A DNA stretch of 64,000 nt from JAAUUE01 sp943370025 (GTDB lineage Bacteria; Cyanobacteriota; Cyanobacteriia; Cyanobacteriales; JAAUUE01), in the NCBI GenBank assembly GCA_943370025.1, contig CALRPI020000024.1:5657-69656 (forward strand). Reading direction: 5' to 3'. Shown piece after piece: positions 43,237-51,411 of this stretch. Made by a program: the position numbers and the translations under genes. Positions within the stretch are counted from its first letter, which is position 1. Every line of letters starts with the position of its first letter. The notes beneath the pieces were generated by a model. That model ran no database searches. It saw nothing but the letters and a program-made list of their open reading frames with translations, and had not been told where the DNA came from.

Positions 43237-43328
43237 TATAGCAACCGCCAAGGGGATTGAGATGATTTTAGTTGTGGAAACCCTCGCGGAGCGAGGGTTT
43301 CCACAACATAACCTGCTTGGCGGCTATA
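43237..43328. repeat. Family C element, copy 1
   Basis: Ends TATAGCAACCGCCAAG and CTTGGCGGCTATA. It holds a perfect 17-bp stem GTTGTGGAAACCCTCGC/GCGAGGGTTTCCACAAC with the loop GGA. Copies: 44696-44780, 49676-49768 and 61853-61947, plus a fragment at 18608-18627. Confidence 0.85.
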
Positions 43329-43418
43329 AATCCTGATTTTGATTCTACAGATTGCTAAATAGACTCATATCATCCAATCCATGTTTCGCTAGGCTTACAA
43401 GCCTAGCATATCCTCTGA

Positions 43419-43515
43419 CAATCCTAAATCATTCGCTAACTCTAGGAGATTAATAGCAGTTCCCCCAACAGGACAGCAGTTATCAATCTTATCAATCTAT
43501 TGAGAATTGCGATAG
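43419..43515. repeat. Family D element, copy 3
   Basis: ACAATCCTAAATCATTCGC on the left and TTGAGAATTGCGATAG on the right. The centre is AGCAGTTCCCCCAACAGGAC with little pairing. A short hairpin GCTAGGCTT/AAGCCTAGC lies just before it (43389-43409). Families G, C and D together fill the 651-base gap 42970-43620. Confidence 0.7.
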
Positions 43516-43620
43516 TTGGCGATCGAATATCCAATGGCTCCCTAGCAACTTAGTCGCAAAAAATAGCGTCCCATTTATGGGTTATATTATCTTCATTAAA
43601 ATTCCTTGTTAGTTTTTATT

Positions 43621-44685
43621 ATGAAATTATCTCAAGTTACCTCTGTTGTGAAGCAGACTTTAATTATCTTTCTGATTACCTTTGGGATGACAGAAGCTAC
43701 CTTTAGAATCTATAGTTTAATCAATCCCACCTTCATTTTTTATGATAGTTCCTATAACCGTTATCGAGGCAAACCTTTATCACCCAGTAATGGCGGAAAC
43801 TTAAATTCTAAAGGCTTTAGAGGAGCAGAATATACCCAAGCAAAGCCAGCCAATACCTACCGAATTCTTTCCCTTGGGGATTCCTTTACTTTTGGCATTG
43901 TCCCTGTGCAGTATAACTACAACTCTAGAATTGAAAGACAATTAAATCGTAAATTGGCTGATCAAGGTAAGCAATTCCAACTGATTAATATGGGGATTCC
44001 GGGGATTGGACCAAGGGATTATCTAGCTTTATTAACTAATGAAGGAACTCAGCTAAATCCAGATATGGTAGTGGTTTCCCTCTTTATTGGCAATGATCTT
44101 CTGGAAGCAGAGAGAGCGATCGATAAACAAAGAGAATGGTATAGCTATTCCTACGTTTTATCATTTGTTAACTATATTATTCAAGTCCAGCGTAAGTACG
44201 AAGGCAAGGCTTATGGAGCCAAGAATGAATATGTTGATGATAAACCATCTCTTGCTGCGGACAAATTCTTGGAAATTCAATCAGCCAGATCACAAATATT
44301 CATTAAGGGTGATACGGAATCTACGACAGCCTTGAATAATCAAGTAGAATACATTAAACAAATTAAAAAGATTTGTGACAGTAAAAATATCAAACTTCTT
44401 GTAGTGATGATACCTGATGAAACTCAAATTAATCCAGAGTTGCAACAACAGGTGATGGCAAAATGGAAAGCTAGCCCAGACCAAATTGATATCAAACAAC
44501 CTAATCAGGCTTTAGCTACAGTTTTTACTGAAGCGAAAATTCCCTATCTAGATTTATTAGATACTTTTGTGGCAGAAAGCAAGCAAGAATTACTTTATAA
44601 GCAAAGGGATACCCACTGGAATATTGCCGGAAACCGAGTGGCAGCCCAGGCAATTACTCCCAAAATTATCGAGCAAATAAAATAA
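43621..44685 (+). CDS. SGNH/GDSL-type hydrolase with N-terminal membrane anchor
   Basis: A 354-residue protein. A hydrophobic anchor (TLIIFLITFGMTEATF) near the N-terminus is followed by an extracytoplasmic SGNH fold: SLGDSFTFG with the nucleophile Ser, GIPGIGPRDY, SLFIGNDLL, and the C-terminal DTHWNIAGN with the catalytic Asp-His. Such enzymes acylate or deacylate glycans. The ATG at 43621 was chosen over TTG at 43606. It diverges from the carbamoyltransferase group, and similar pairings suggest both act on the same surface molecule; this is inference. Confidence 0.85.
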   Translation: MKLSQVTSVVKQTLIIFLITFGMTEATFRIYSLINPTFIFYDSSYNRYRGKPLSPSNGGNLNSKGFRGAEYTQAKPANTYRILSLGDSFTFGIVPVQYNYNSRIERQLNRKLADQGKQFQLINMGIPGIGPRDYLALLTNEGTQLNPDMVVVSLFIGNDLLEAERAIDKQREWYSYSYVLSFVNYIIQVQRKYEGKAYGAKNEYVDDKPSLAADKFLEIQSARSQIFIKGDTESTTALNNQVEYIKQIKKICDSKNIKLLVVMIPDETQINPELQQQVMAKWKASPDQIDIKQPNQALATVFTEAKIPYLDLLDTFVAESKQELLYKQRDTHWNIAGNRVAAQAITPKIIEQIK

Positions 44686-44695
44686 TTAGCGATGC

Positions 44696-44780
44696 TAAAG
44701 CAACCGCTAAGGGGGTTGAGATAATTTTGTGTTGTGGAACCCCCGCTTCGCGCGGGTTCCACAACACAACGACTACTTTA
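44696..44780. repeat. Family C element, copy 2
   Basis: TAAAGCAACCGCTAAGGGGG at the left and ACTACTTTA at the right with the stem GTGTTGTGGAACCC/GGGTTCCACAACAC. It begins 11 bases after the SGNH stop. Confidence 0.8.
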
Positions 44781-44794
44781 GAAGTCATATTCAG

Positions 44795-44921
44795 TTATAG
44801 AACCCATTTGACATCTATGCTAGAACTCTTGCCACGTATGGCTTTTGCCCAAACAAGCAATGTCCACCTAGAATAGCCTCTCAGCAAGGGTTTCAGGAAA
44901 GATACCAAATAGGTTCTATAA
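44795..44921. repeat. MITE-like element with 17-base terminal inverted repeats
   Basis: TTATAGAACCCATTTGAC at the left and CCAAATAGGTTCTATAA at the right are inverse copies with one mismatch; 127 bp in total. No coding capacity. I saw no second complete copy in the window. With the preceding family C copy it fills 44686-44984. Confidence 0.7.
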
Positions 44922-44984
44922 AGTGGCTAGAGGTTATGGTTTTGCGCCCCCGGCGAAGCGAAAAACCATACTTTATAAATAGCC

Positions 44985-46121
44985 TTATACAGAACTACTG
45001 CGGATTTCTTGGGCTGTTAGATAGATTCGGCTCCATTCGGTGACTACTTGATGGAGTTTAAGATTACCTGATTGAGCGATCGCATTAAAATCTAGACCCG
45101 ATTGAAGTTTCTCTAGAATTTCTTGCTGATCTGGGGTTAGATTGGCGGTAAATTCTTGCCATTGTTGAGGAGTTAAACCCAAACTATTTTCCTGCAAGGA
45201 AATCTCTAGCCAGTTAGTCACTAGTTCTGGTTGGTTTTTAATGGCAAATACCCGGACGGCATGGTAGCTGATTTTTTCCCGGAGCCGATAGATTTGCTTG
45301 ATCGGTACACCCAAGGATTGGGCAATTGCTTCTTGAGTTTTGCCTTGGAGGTATAAACGCAACCAGTTGACTGCCTCCTCTCCCAATTGCTCTTGGAGAT
45401 AAGCCTCAAATTCTTGCTGCACAGTCAGACGAATCGCTTGCTGCTGCGACCAACTCTGCTCTTCTTGGTAAGAAGAGATCGCCTGCTCATCCCAAAGATT
45501 CATCGGATTATCAGAATCTTCCCCCATAACTTCTTCCGAAATTAATTTAATAATTTCACCTTCGGGAATGTGGGTCATCCCGCCCCGCTGAGAACGGCGG
45601 AGAAAATTTACAAAACGATAGACGATCAGTGGCTGGTTGCGAATGGGGCGGAGACAATATTCCTCAACTGCAGTGAGTAAGAGGGCATCCCGAAGTTTTT
45701 TGTCTTTGGTGCATTCAGCAATCCAGCGGATTTGTCTTTGAATATAGCGATCGCTGTGGAGCAGTTCCTGAATTACCTCTTGCAAGACATCTACCACCGC
45801 CCGTTGCCGATCTCGGCTCAGTGCCACCCAAGTGCGAATTTTATTGCGGAGTAGCACCAAAGAACCGAGGCGACCGGTGAGGTTTTGATAGCATCGGGCT
45901 GGCGGTACCCCCAAATAACGCTCCTTGAGAATGCGATAGCGATAATTCATGGCTTGCTGGGCAATAGACCACTGTTGAGGAGTTAAGGCAGCAAAGCTAT
46001 CTTGCTCTGCCCCCAAGAGCCATTGAATAATACTTTCACGAGTAACTTTATTTTGGTTTGGATATTCTGTTTCTAGACGTGAACGCCAGACCTGCGCTTG
46101 TTTCTCAACCAAATTCTCCAT
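44985..46121 (-). CDS. hetZ: HetZ-family regulator
   Basis: A 378-residue soluble protein, my best match being HetZ, an early regulator of heterocyst development that is also present in non-heterocystous filamentous cyanobacteria. Supporting stretches are RYRILKERYLGVPPARCYQNL, LIVYRFVNFLRRSQRGGMTH and the helix-turn-helix-like GKTQEAIAQSLGVPIKQIYR followed by LREKISYHAVRVFA. Its presence suggests a filamentous host but does not prove heterocysts. The ATG at 46121 (MENLVEKQAQ) has GAAGGAG upstream. Confidence 0.75.
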   Translation of the reverse strand: MENLVEKQAQVWRSRLETEYPNQNKVTRESIIQWLLGAEQDSFAALTPQQWSIAQQAMNYRYRILKERYLGVPPARCYQNLTGRLGSLVLLRNKIRTWVALSRDRQRAVVDVLQEVIQELLHSDRYIQRQIRWIAECTKDKKLRDALLLTAVEEYCLRPIRNQPLIVYRFVNFLRRSQRGGMTHIPEGEIIKLISEEVMGEDSDNPMNLWDEQAISSYQEEQSWSQQQAIRLTVQQEFEAYLQEQLGEEAVNWLRLYLQGKTQEAIAQSLGVPIKQIYRLREKISYHAVRVFAIKNQPELVTNWLEISLQENSLGLTPQQWQEFTANLTPDQQEILEKLQSGLDFNAIAQSGNLKLHQVVTEWSRIYLTAQEIRSSSV

Positions 46122-46203
46122 GCAAATTTCACTCCTTCTCTCCACCACTACTTACCCAAATTTACCACTCCAGACTTAAAGTGTAACGGATCTCACTGTT
46201 GAT

Positions 46204-46827
46204 CTAGCGGGGTAAGGTGGGAATATCTAGGGGCTTGCCCCCTCGATCGACCAAATAGATATGCCAAGTGCCATTAATGGCTATTTCAAAGGCGATTACG
46301 CCTCCATTGGCACTAATAACTGGATTCCTCACCTCGGTGTTGCGTAGTTCTGGGCTAAGATTCTCCGTCAGATTTCGCACCTGAAATAATTGCCGATCAT
46401 AGAGATAGACCCCAGATTTACCCTGTCGAGTTGCCTGAAACACAATATATTTGCCATCTTCAGAAACACTAGGATGGGAAGCGATCGCATCCAAACTATT
46501 TAACCCCGGTAAATCAATCAACTGGCGATCAATGGCATCAAATAAAAGAATATCCTGCGAACCCCGCCGATCCGAAACAAAAACTAAGTAGCGATCTGCA
46601 ATCTGCGGTTGGATATCAGCAGCCAAGCTATTCAAACTTCTGCCCCCCGGATCCAAAGGAAATTCCAGCAATCGAGCCGTATTGGAGCATCCCCCCAACC
46701 CCACAGCTAATCCCAGTACCAAGAATCGCCAACCTAACCCGAAAGTCCCCCCCTTTTGTTGGCGTAGCCACTCTGGAAGAGTTAGGGGGGCTAGGGGGGA
46801 TTGTTTTCTGCCAAACTTCAAGTTCAT
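46204..46827 (-). CDS. TolB-like beta-propeller lipoprotein 1
   Basis: A 207-residue protein with a membrane anchor or lipoprotein signal (FLVLGLAVGLGGCSN) and a partial beta-propeller of TolB/PD40-type blades: DRYLVFVSDRRGSQDILLFD, HPSVSEDGKYIVFQATRQGK and ANGGVIAFEIAINGTWHIYL. It would lie in the periplasm. Residues about 10-28 (SPLAPLTLPEWLRQQKGG) are encoded by a family F-like repeat (46743-46801), so the signal peptide has an inserted extension. The ATG is four bases after the stop of its paralogue, which supports the start. Confidence 0.78.
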   Translation of the reverse strand: MNLKFGRKQSPLAPLTLPEWLRQQKGGTFGLGWRFLVLGLAVGLGGCSNTARLLEFPLDPGGRSLNSLAADIQPQIADRYLVFVSDRRGSQDILLFDAIDRQLIDLPGLNSLDAIASHPSVSEDGKYIVFQATRQGKSGVYLYDRQLFQVRNLTENLSPELRNTEVRNPVISANGGVIAFEIAINGTWHIYLVDRGGKPLDIPTLPR

Positions 46828-46831
46828 CAGC

Positions 46832-47446
46832 CTACCCCTCCGGCTTATCTAATTCAATTCCGGTACCGCGATCGATCACCTCAATATCCCACTGCCCCCG
46901 GCGATCGGTTTCAAAGACTAGATAGCGGCCATCGGGACTCAGAGCGGGACGACGAATGAAGTTTTTATACCCTAGGGTGACAATTTCAGAGCGCTGAGTT
47001 AGGCGATCGTACACAAAAATATCCAGTTTTCCTTGATTACTGGCGAGGTAGGAAATATAACGGGCATTCCGACTCAGGCTAGGGTTTTGAGCAATCATCA
47101 TCGGGGAATTTAGCCCTGGTAAGGCAATAAAAGTTCGGGCTTTGAGATCGTAGAGCAAAACTTGGTTAGCCCCATCTCGACTACTGACAAAAGCCAAAAA
47201 TTGACCATTCCCACTTAAGGAAGGTTGCTCATCGGTATAGCGACTATTCAGGGTGGAAGAATCTAAAACCGGGGGGCTACATCCACTTAACATCGCTATG
47301 CCAGCCCAGATCAGCATCGCCCGAATCCCCATCTGACCAGCACTGGAAGACAGAAACCATCTAGGTAGGGTGGGCAATGCCCACCTGAATCTACTTTTTA
47401 ATCCACTTCTTAATTTACCCATGGCAGAACTCACCTCATTCTGCAT
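46832..47446 (-). CDS. TolB-like beta-propeller lipoprotein 2
   Basis: A 204-residue paralogue of the neighbouring lipoprotein. The signal is MLIWAGIAMLSGC; blades include QPSLSGNGQFLAFVSSRDGA and RPALSPDGRYLVFETDRRGQ with WDIEVIDRG. The start ATG at 47446 (MQNEVSSAMG) lies 20 bases after the ycf66 stop with AGAGG before it; the same frame stays open far upstream but only as a shadow of ycf66. A family H palindrome (47369-47390) lies within codons for WALPTLP ahead of the signal helix. Confidence 0.78.
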   Translation of the reverse strand: MQNEVSSAMGKLRSGLKSRFRWALPTLPRWFLSSSAGQMGIRAMLIWAGIAMLSGCSPPVLDSSTLNSRYTDEQPSLSGNGQFLAFVSSRDGANQVLLYDLKARTFIALPGLNSPMMIAQNPSLSRNARYISYLASNQGKLDIFVYDRLTQRSEIVTLGYKNFIRRPALSPDGRYLVFETDRRGQWDIEVIDRGTGIELDKPEG

Positions 47447-47465
47447 AAGTCCTCTAGGCTGCTGA

Positions 47466-48386
47466 TTAGTATTCCGATCCCCTTGGTTGATCTTCATTAT
47501 CTTCCTCCGGGGCTGAAGAAACGGGGGCATCCACGGGCTGAAAGTCCACGTAGTCCTCAGGCGCAGAAGTCTCCCGCCGGGATGGAGTCCGTCCCTCTGA
47601 GGGCATCCGGTCATCCTCAGCAGATGACGGTTTCCGCCGTCTGGGTCTAATTTCCGGCTCTTCCTCCTCCTGCCAAGAGTTGCTAGGAGCATCATAATCC
47701 CTAGGGGGAGCATCATTCCGAGGACGACGGCTACTGGGGCGACGGCTGGGAGCATCATCCCAATCTTCACTCGTTCGAGCCGGGGGCGCATCCCAGTCAT
47801 TTTTCCGGCTGCGGCCTTCTGATCTTTCTGATCTGCCCTCTGGTCTACCTTCTGGTCTCTCTGGTCTAGAGGAAGGACGCTTAGGACGGCTTTCTGGAGG
47901 TGGAGCGACACTCGATCGCGGAGGGGCGGCACGACGACGGGGTGGCTCTGGATCGTAGTCATCATTGCGGCGGGTCGTACCCCGTAAACGTCGATTACTA
48001 GGATAGTCATCGGCTGATTCTAGTTCATCTAGTTCAGCGGTGTAGGTATAGGCATTGGTGACAGGACGATAGTCGTCATCATCATTGGTCGATCGCGGCG
48101 AAGTGCGTCTTGCCTGCTCGGTGGTTGCCCCCCGTAAACGCACGGTTTCCACGGCAAAAAATACTACAGAAGCCGCCAATAAAAATTGCCCAAATTGCAG
48201 GATGGGGTCTAGGCGCCACCCTTGGAAAATTAAAATAAAACCACACAATAGCCCGATCGCGGCAAAGAAAATATCGTGGTCACGGGACAACTCTGGGCGA
48301 AAAGATCGCATGAAGTACAATCCCGCGCCACCTACTGCCAAGAAGATACCGAGAATACTCGCCGAATTTAGCCCAAAATTTACCAT
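47466..48386 (-). CDS. ycf66: Ycf66 family protein
   Basis: A 306-residue protein. The conserved Ycf66 part (1-95) has three hydrophobic segments: SILGIFLAVGGAGLYFM, IFFAAIGLLCGFILIFQGWR and FGQFLLAASVVFFAVETVRL. A long disordered tail is rich in Arg, Pro, Asp and Glu and includes the tandem motif RPEGRPEGRSERSEGRS. Ycf66 is widespread in cyanobacteria and some chloroplasts, function unknown. It lies downstream of psbX in the same direction, a pairing conserved in cyanobacteria. Confidence 0.93.
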   Translation of the reverse strand: MVNFGLNSASILGIFLAVGGAGLYFMRSFRPELSRDHDIFFAAIGLLCGFILIFQGWRLDPILQFGQFLLAASVVFFAVETVRLRGATTEQARRTSPRSTNDDDDYRPVTNAYTYTAELDELESADDYPSNRRLRGTTRRNDDYDPEPPRRRAAPPRSSVAPPPESRPKRPSSRPERPEGRPEGRSERSEGRSRKNDWDAPPARTSEDWDDAPSRRPSSRRPRNDAPPRDYDAPSNSWQEEEEPEIRPRRRKPSSAEDDRMPSEGRTPSRRETSAPEDYVDFQPVDAPVSSAPEEDNEDQPRGSEY

Positions 48387-48540
48387 GAGTTTATTTCTAG
48401 TCGGATACTTGAGGTGATTAAAGACAAAGCTATTGATAACCCAAAATTATGCATAGCTAAGCTAATAAAGCGCTAATAAAGCGGGGAATACCTAGAGAGA
48501 AAATTCTTAGGTGAGCATTTTAACTTATAGCTTGTGCCCC

Positions 48541-48625
48541 TTTGATTAGGATGTTGTTGAGGGCTGAGGGTAGTCGAAGCCCTCAGAAACGTTTCTGTCC
48601 TAACTGGAATGACCCTTGCTATATA
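48541..48625. repeat. Family S element (reversed), copy 2
   Basis: TTTGATTAGGATG at the left and GTCCTAACTGGAATGACC, then TTGCTATATA, at the right match the shell of 20152-20232 in reverse. The centre is GAGGGCTGAGGGTAGTCGAAGCCCTC instead of the GGA-loop stem. It lies between psbX and ycf66 (gap 48387-48700). Confidence 0.8.
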
Positions 48626-48700
48626 ATCACGAGGATTATCGGAGCAGATTATCCTCGGTGATGAAATTTCTCCCCCGCCCTTGCATTGCTCTTATATTAA

Positions 48701-48820
48701 TTATGAGCGCTCGATCTTATCTCTCTGACTGATAAATAATAAGAAACCAGTAGCAGGGACCACGACGATCAGGGTACCAGCCAAGAGACTGTAAAAAAAG
48801 TTAAGTAAGGAAGGAGTCAT
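48701..48820 (-). CDS. psbX: Photosystem II reaction centre protein X
   Basis: A 39-residue single-helix membrane protein read from the minus strand: MTPSLLNFFYSLLAGTLIVV, then VPATGFLLFISQRDKIERS. The FISQ-D-KI-RS ending and the N-terminal MTPSL are diagnostic of PsbX, a peripheral subunit of photosystem II in the thylakoid membrane. It is too short for most gene finders. It lies upstream of ycf66 in the same orientation. Confidence 0.93.
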   Translation of the reverse strand: MTPSLLNFFYSLLAGTLIVVVPATGFLLFISQRDKIERS

Positions 48821-48873
48821 GGAATATCAAACCTCTTTTAGAGTAATTTATGTTGTTAATCTTAATCTATTTT

Positions 48874-48993
48874 ATCGCAATCCTTGATCGTAATCCCCAG
48901 TGACTTCAGTAGATTTGAGTTTAGAACGGCTCACCCGAAGGGTGAGCCGTTCTAAACCATTTACAGGTCGTAAACCAATTAGGATCGCTATAG
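48874..48993. repeat. Family D-type element with an 18-bp hairpin
   Basis: Loose ends ATCGCAATCCTTGATC and AATTAGGATCGCTATAG. The hairpin (48919-48957) is GTTTAGAACGGCTCACCC, loop GAA, and its exact complement. The hairpin at 61989-62029 has the same outer arm but a different inner stem, also fully paired. Confidence 0.7.
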
Positions 48994-49007
48994 CAGGAAA
49001 TTAATTT

Positions 49008-49673
49008 ATGAGTTTACCCATAGCAGCCTTAATTTTAGCAGGAGGAACTAGTTCTCGGATGGGACAGGATAAAGCCCTGTTGCTCTGGCGGGGTGTGCCA
49101 ATGCTGCAAAGGGTCATCGATGCAGCAGCTCAGTGTTGCGAGGAAATTTATCTACTAACACCCCGGATAGAGATTTATCAAACCCATCTCCAAAGTTATG
49201 CCCAAGCTAATCTACAAGCTAATCTACAAAATAATTCACTAGACAATCCCCAAGCTAATCCCCAAGCTAATTCCCAAGCTAAATATCACTGGCTGCCAGA
49301 AACTACACCCCTTCAAGGACCACTAGTTGCCCTCAGTCAAGGTTTAGGAACAATACCTGCTGATTGGGTGCTGGTTTTAGCCTGTGATCTGCCCTGCTTA
49401 GATGAAAAAATTCTCCATCAGTGGCGATCGCAACTCCCCCATCTCTCTCCCTCTATCCTCGCTCTAGTTCCCTACCGTCAATACTGGCATCCCCTCTGTG
49501 GTTTCTATCGCCCCCAAGCCCTATCCTCCCTAGAAAAATTTCTCTCCCAAGGGGGCAACTCTTTTCAGGCTTGGCTACCCACTCTGCCCGCCCAAAAAAT
49601 CCCCCTAGGAACTGCGGAGGTTGCCATGCTCTGGAACTGCAACTCCCCAGCAGACCTTAATCTTTCACAATAA
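49008..49673 (+). CDS. mobA: Molybdenum cofactor guanylyltransferase
   Basis: A 221-residue enzyme that attaches GMP to molybdopterin. The nucleotide-binding signature is AALILAGGTSSRMGQDKALL; LACDLPCLDE carries the metal-binding Asp; HPLCGFYRP is conserved. Residues about 63-92 are a low-complexity insert (YAQANLQANLQNNSLDNPQA) encoded by near-tandem repeats of CAAGCTAATC (about 49200-49285). The insert is absent from typical MobA and lies in a surface loop by position. Confidence 0.93.
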   Translation: MSLPIAALILAGGTSSRMGQDKALLLWRGVPMLQRVIDAAAQCCEEIYLLTPRIEIYQTHLQSYAQANLQANLQNNSLDNPQANPQANSQAKYHWLPETTPLQGPLVALSQGLGTIPADWVLVLACDLPCLDEKILHQWRSQLPHLSPSILALVPYRQYWHPLCGFYRPQALSSLEKFLSQGGNSFQAWLPTLPAQKIPLGTAEVAMLWNCNSPADLNLSQ

Positions 49674-49675
49674 TC

Positions 49676-49768
49676 TATAGCTATCGCCAAGCAGGTTATG
49701 TTGTAGACCCTCGCTTAGCGGTGGTTCCCACAACCAAAATCATCTCAACCCTGTTGACGGTTGCTATA
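49676..49768. repeat. Family C element, copy 3 (reversed)
   Basis: TATAGCTATCGCCAAGCAGG to GTTGACGGTTGCTATA, with GTTGTAGACCCTCGCTTAGC in the centre and a degenerate right arm. It starts three bases after the mobA stop. Confidence 0.75.
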
Positions 49769-49790
49769 CAATAAGAGCTAAAAAAACTTT

Positions 49791-50144
49791 ATGGAGCGAA
49801 ATTCCCTGCCTACGGAGGTAATTCTGAGTCAGTCTGCCCAATCTTTGGGAGACATTAATCTAGACTGGATGCCCCAACCCGGAAATTACCTGAACTTGGC
49901 AGATCAAAACTACGTAGTTCTAGAGCGTCGCCATCGCTATCATCTCAAGTTTGGGCGCTACCAACTCCATAAAATAGCTTTATATGTGCAGGCGGCTCCT
50001 CTGCCTACGGAGACTAGTTGGGTTGATGGCAAATTGGTCTTAGGGGATGCCAACTGCCGATTTAATGCCCATTCCGAGCTGATCCGGTGCGCTGTTAACC
50101 CATCAGGGGCTTGTGGAGGATGTCGTTTTTTTGAGATGTATTAG
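49791..50144 (+). CDS. DUF6464-like cyanobacterial protein
   Basis: A 117-residue soluble protein. The central stretch VVLERRHRYHLKFGRYQLHK is basic; the C-terminus contains RCAVNPSGACGGCRFFE, three Cys residues that could bind metal. I match it from memory to the DUF6464 family, which has no known function. The gene stands alone after mobA with a repeat between them. Confidence 0.75.
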   Translation: MERNSLPTEVILSQSAQSLGDINLDWMPQPGNYLNLADQNYVVLERRHRYHLKFGRYQLHKIALYVQAAPLPTETSWVDGKLVLGDANCRFNAHSELIRCAVNPSGACGGCRFFEMY

Positions 50145-50216
50145 CAGTCAAAATCACCAGAAAAAATTCAAACATCCTCTTGGCGCAAACTCAGCTTATT
50201 CTATTGTCCAAATTAT

Positions 50217-51275
50217 CTATCTTCCAAATAAAACTCGATCTTTTTGCCGAATAACTACAGACTCAACAAAGTTAGGAATGAATTTATGGGGAGCCATGTA
50301 ATTTTGATAGACTTCCCGGTTTTCCTGCTGCATTGACATGAGTTCTGCATCGCTGACACTCTCAAAATGTTTGATCACAAAATCACCAATGCGATCGATC
50401 TCAGATACTGGCACTCGAATCAAATGGAGTTTTTCCTCAAAGGGAAACACACAATCTGTATCCAGCACCACAGGAATTCTGCCCCCCATCAAAGTCAGGA
50501 AAAAACGAATCGAATAATTCCCATTCCCCCGGACACAAAGATTATACTGACAGTTAACAAGATTATTGGCAAATTTCTGTTCTAGAAGCTGTCGGTTAGG
50601 GTTGTTGGGGTTGTAATAGTCTTGGAGTTGGTTGGTGATATCAAAATTAGTCAAAATTCGGGGGTCATCAGCCAAATTCTGCATACTGGCACCCCGGAGC
50701 TTGTGACTCATACCCTTTTTGATTCTGATATCAACTTTTTGAGCAATACTTCCCTTCCCTAATATCTTTTTCCCAGCCCGTAAAGGAATAGTTTTACCGA
50801 CCTTAAACCATTTGCCTTCTGAACCGACACTGCCGCAAAACCCGATCATCGGTTTACTTCCCCGGCGATTGATCGGTAAAGGCACCAGATAATCTTGGTT
50901 CTTTTGGCTAATCCAGTAGGGGCGCTCGGTTTCGTAGGGCTGCTGCAAGCTTTGATAAAGACCAAGGCGCAGAATATTTGCCGTCGGAATGACTAGGGGA
51001 GCATCAGCATCGGCAGCGGCATCAATAATAATCGGTTTGTTGTAGGCTTTAGCTTCCTGAGCCGCAATAAAACATTTATCATTAAGCCGGAGAGTTTCTG
51101 GGTCAAAAGCCTTGTGGGGAAAAATCGCCACATCACACTCGGTTATTTTATTTACTTCCTGCCAAGAATTCTGATCGATAAACTGCTGAAAAACAGTATC
51201 TCGATTTCCTGGGCGTAGGGAATACAGTAATTCAACTGGAGTACTGGAATCTGCACCAAAGGTATAAATTTTCAT
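50217..51275 (-). CDS. Exostosin-like (GT47-type) glycosyltransferase
   Basis: A 352-residue protein. The C-terminal part has the exostosin pattern YNLCVRGNGNYSIRFFLTLM followed by GGRIPVVLDTDCVFPFE. The N-terminal part (DVAIFPHKAFDPE) fits a GT-B acceptor domain. It has no membrane anchor and would act in the cytoplasm on a surface glycan. Donor and acceptor are unknown. It converges with the DUF6464-like gene. Confidence 0.8.
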   Translation of the reverse strand: MKIYTFGADSSTPVELLYSLRPGNRDTVFQQFIDQNSWQEVNKITECDVAIFPHKAFDPETLRLNDKCFIAAQEAKAYNKPIIIDAAADADAPLVIPTANILRLGLYQSLQQPYETERPYWISQKNQDYLVPLPINRRGSKPMIGFCGSVGSEGKWFKVGKTIPLRAGKKILGKGSIAQKVDIRIKKGMSHKLRGASMQNLADDPRILTNFDITNQLQDYYNPNNPNRQLLEQKFANNLVNCQYNLCVRGNGNYSIRFFLTLMGGRIPVVLDTDCVFPFEEKLHLIRVPVSEIDRIGDFVIKHFESVSDAELMSMQQENREVYQNYMAPHKFIPNFVESVVIRQKDRVLFGR

Positions 51276-51411
51276 CTAAAATGTCTCCGGAATAACACTT
51301 AAAGCGTTTTTATGTTAGCTTACTCCAAACTATAACTGCGTTATAATTCATGTTAAAGTTTGTAAAGTAATTATTAGAAATTAATTGGGGTAACTCTGAG
51401 GGTAACTCTGG

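Noticed and set aside
47447..48010. Upstream extension of the second TolB-like lipoprotein frame
   Set aside because: It is a shadow of ycf66 on the same strand in another frame; the Arg/Met-rich translation is not protein-like and a good start lies after the ycf66 stop.
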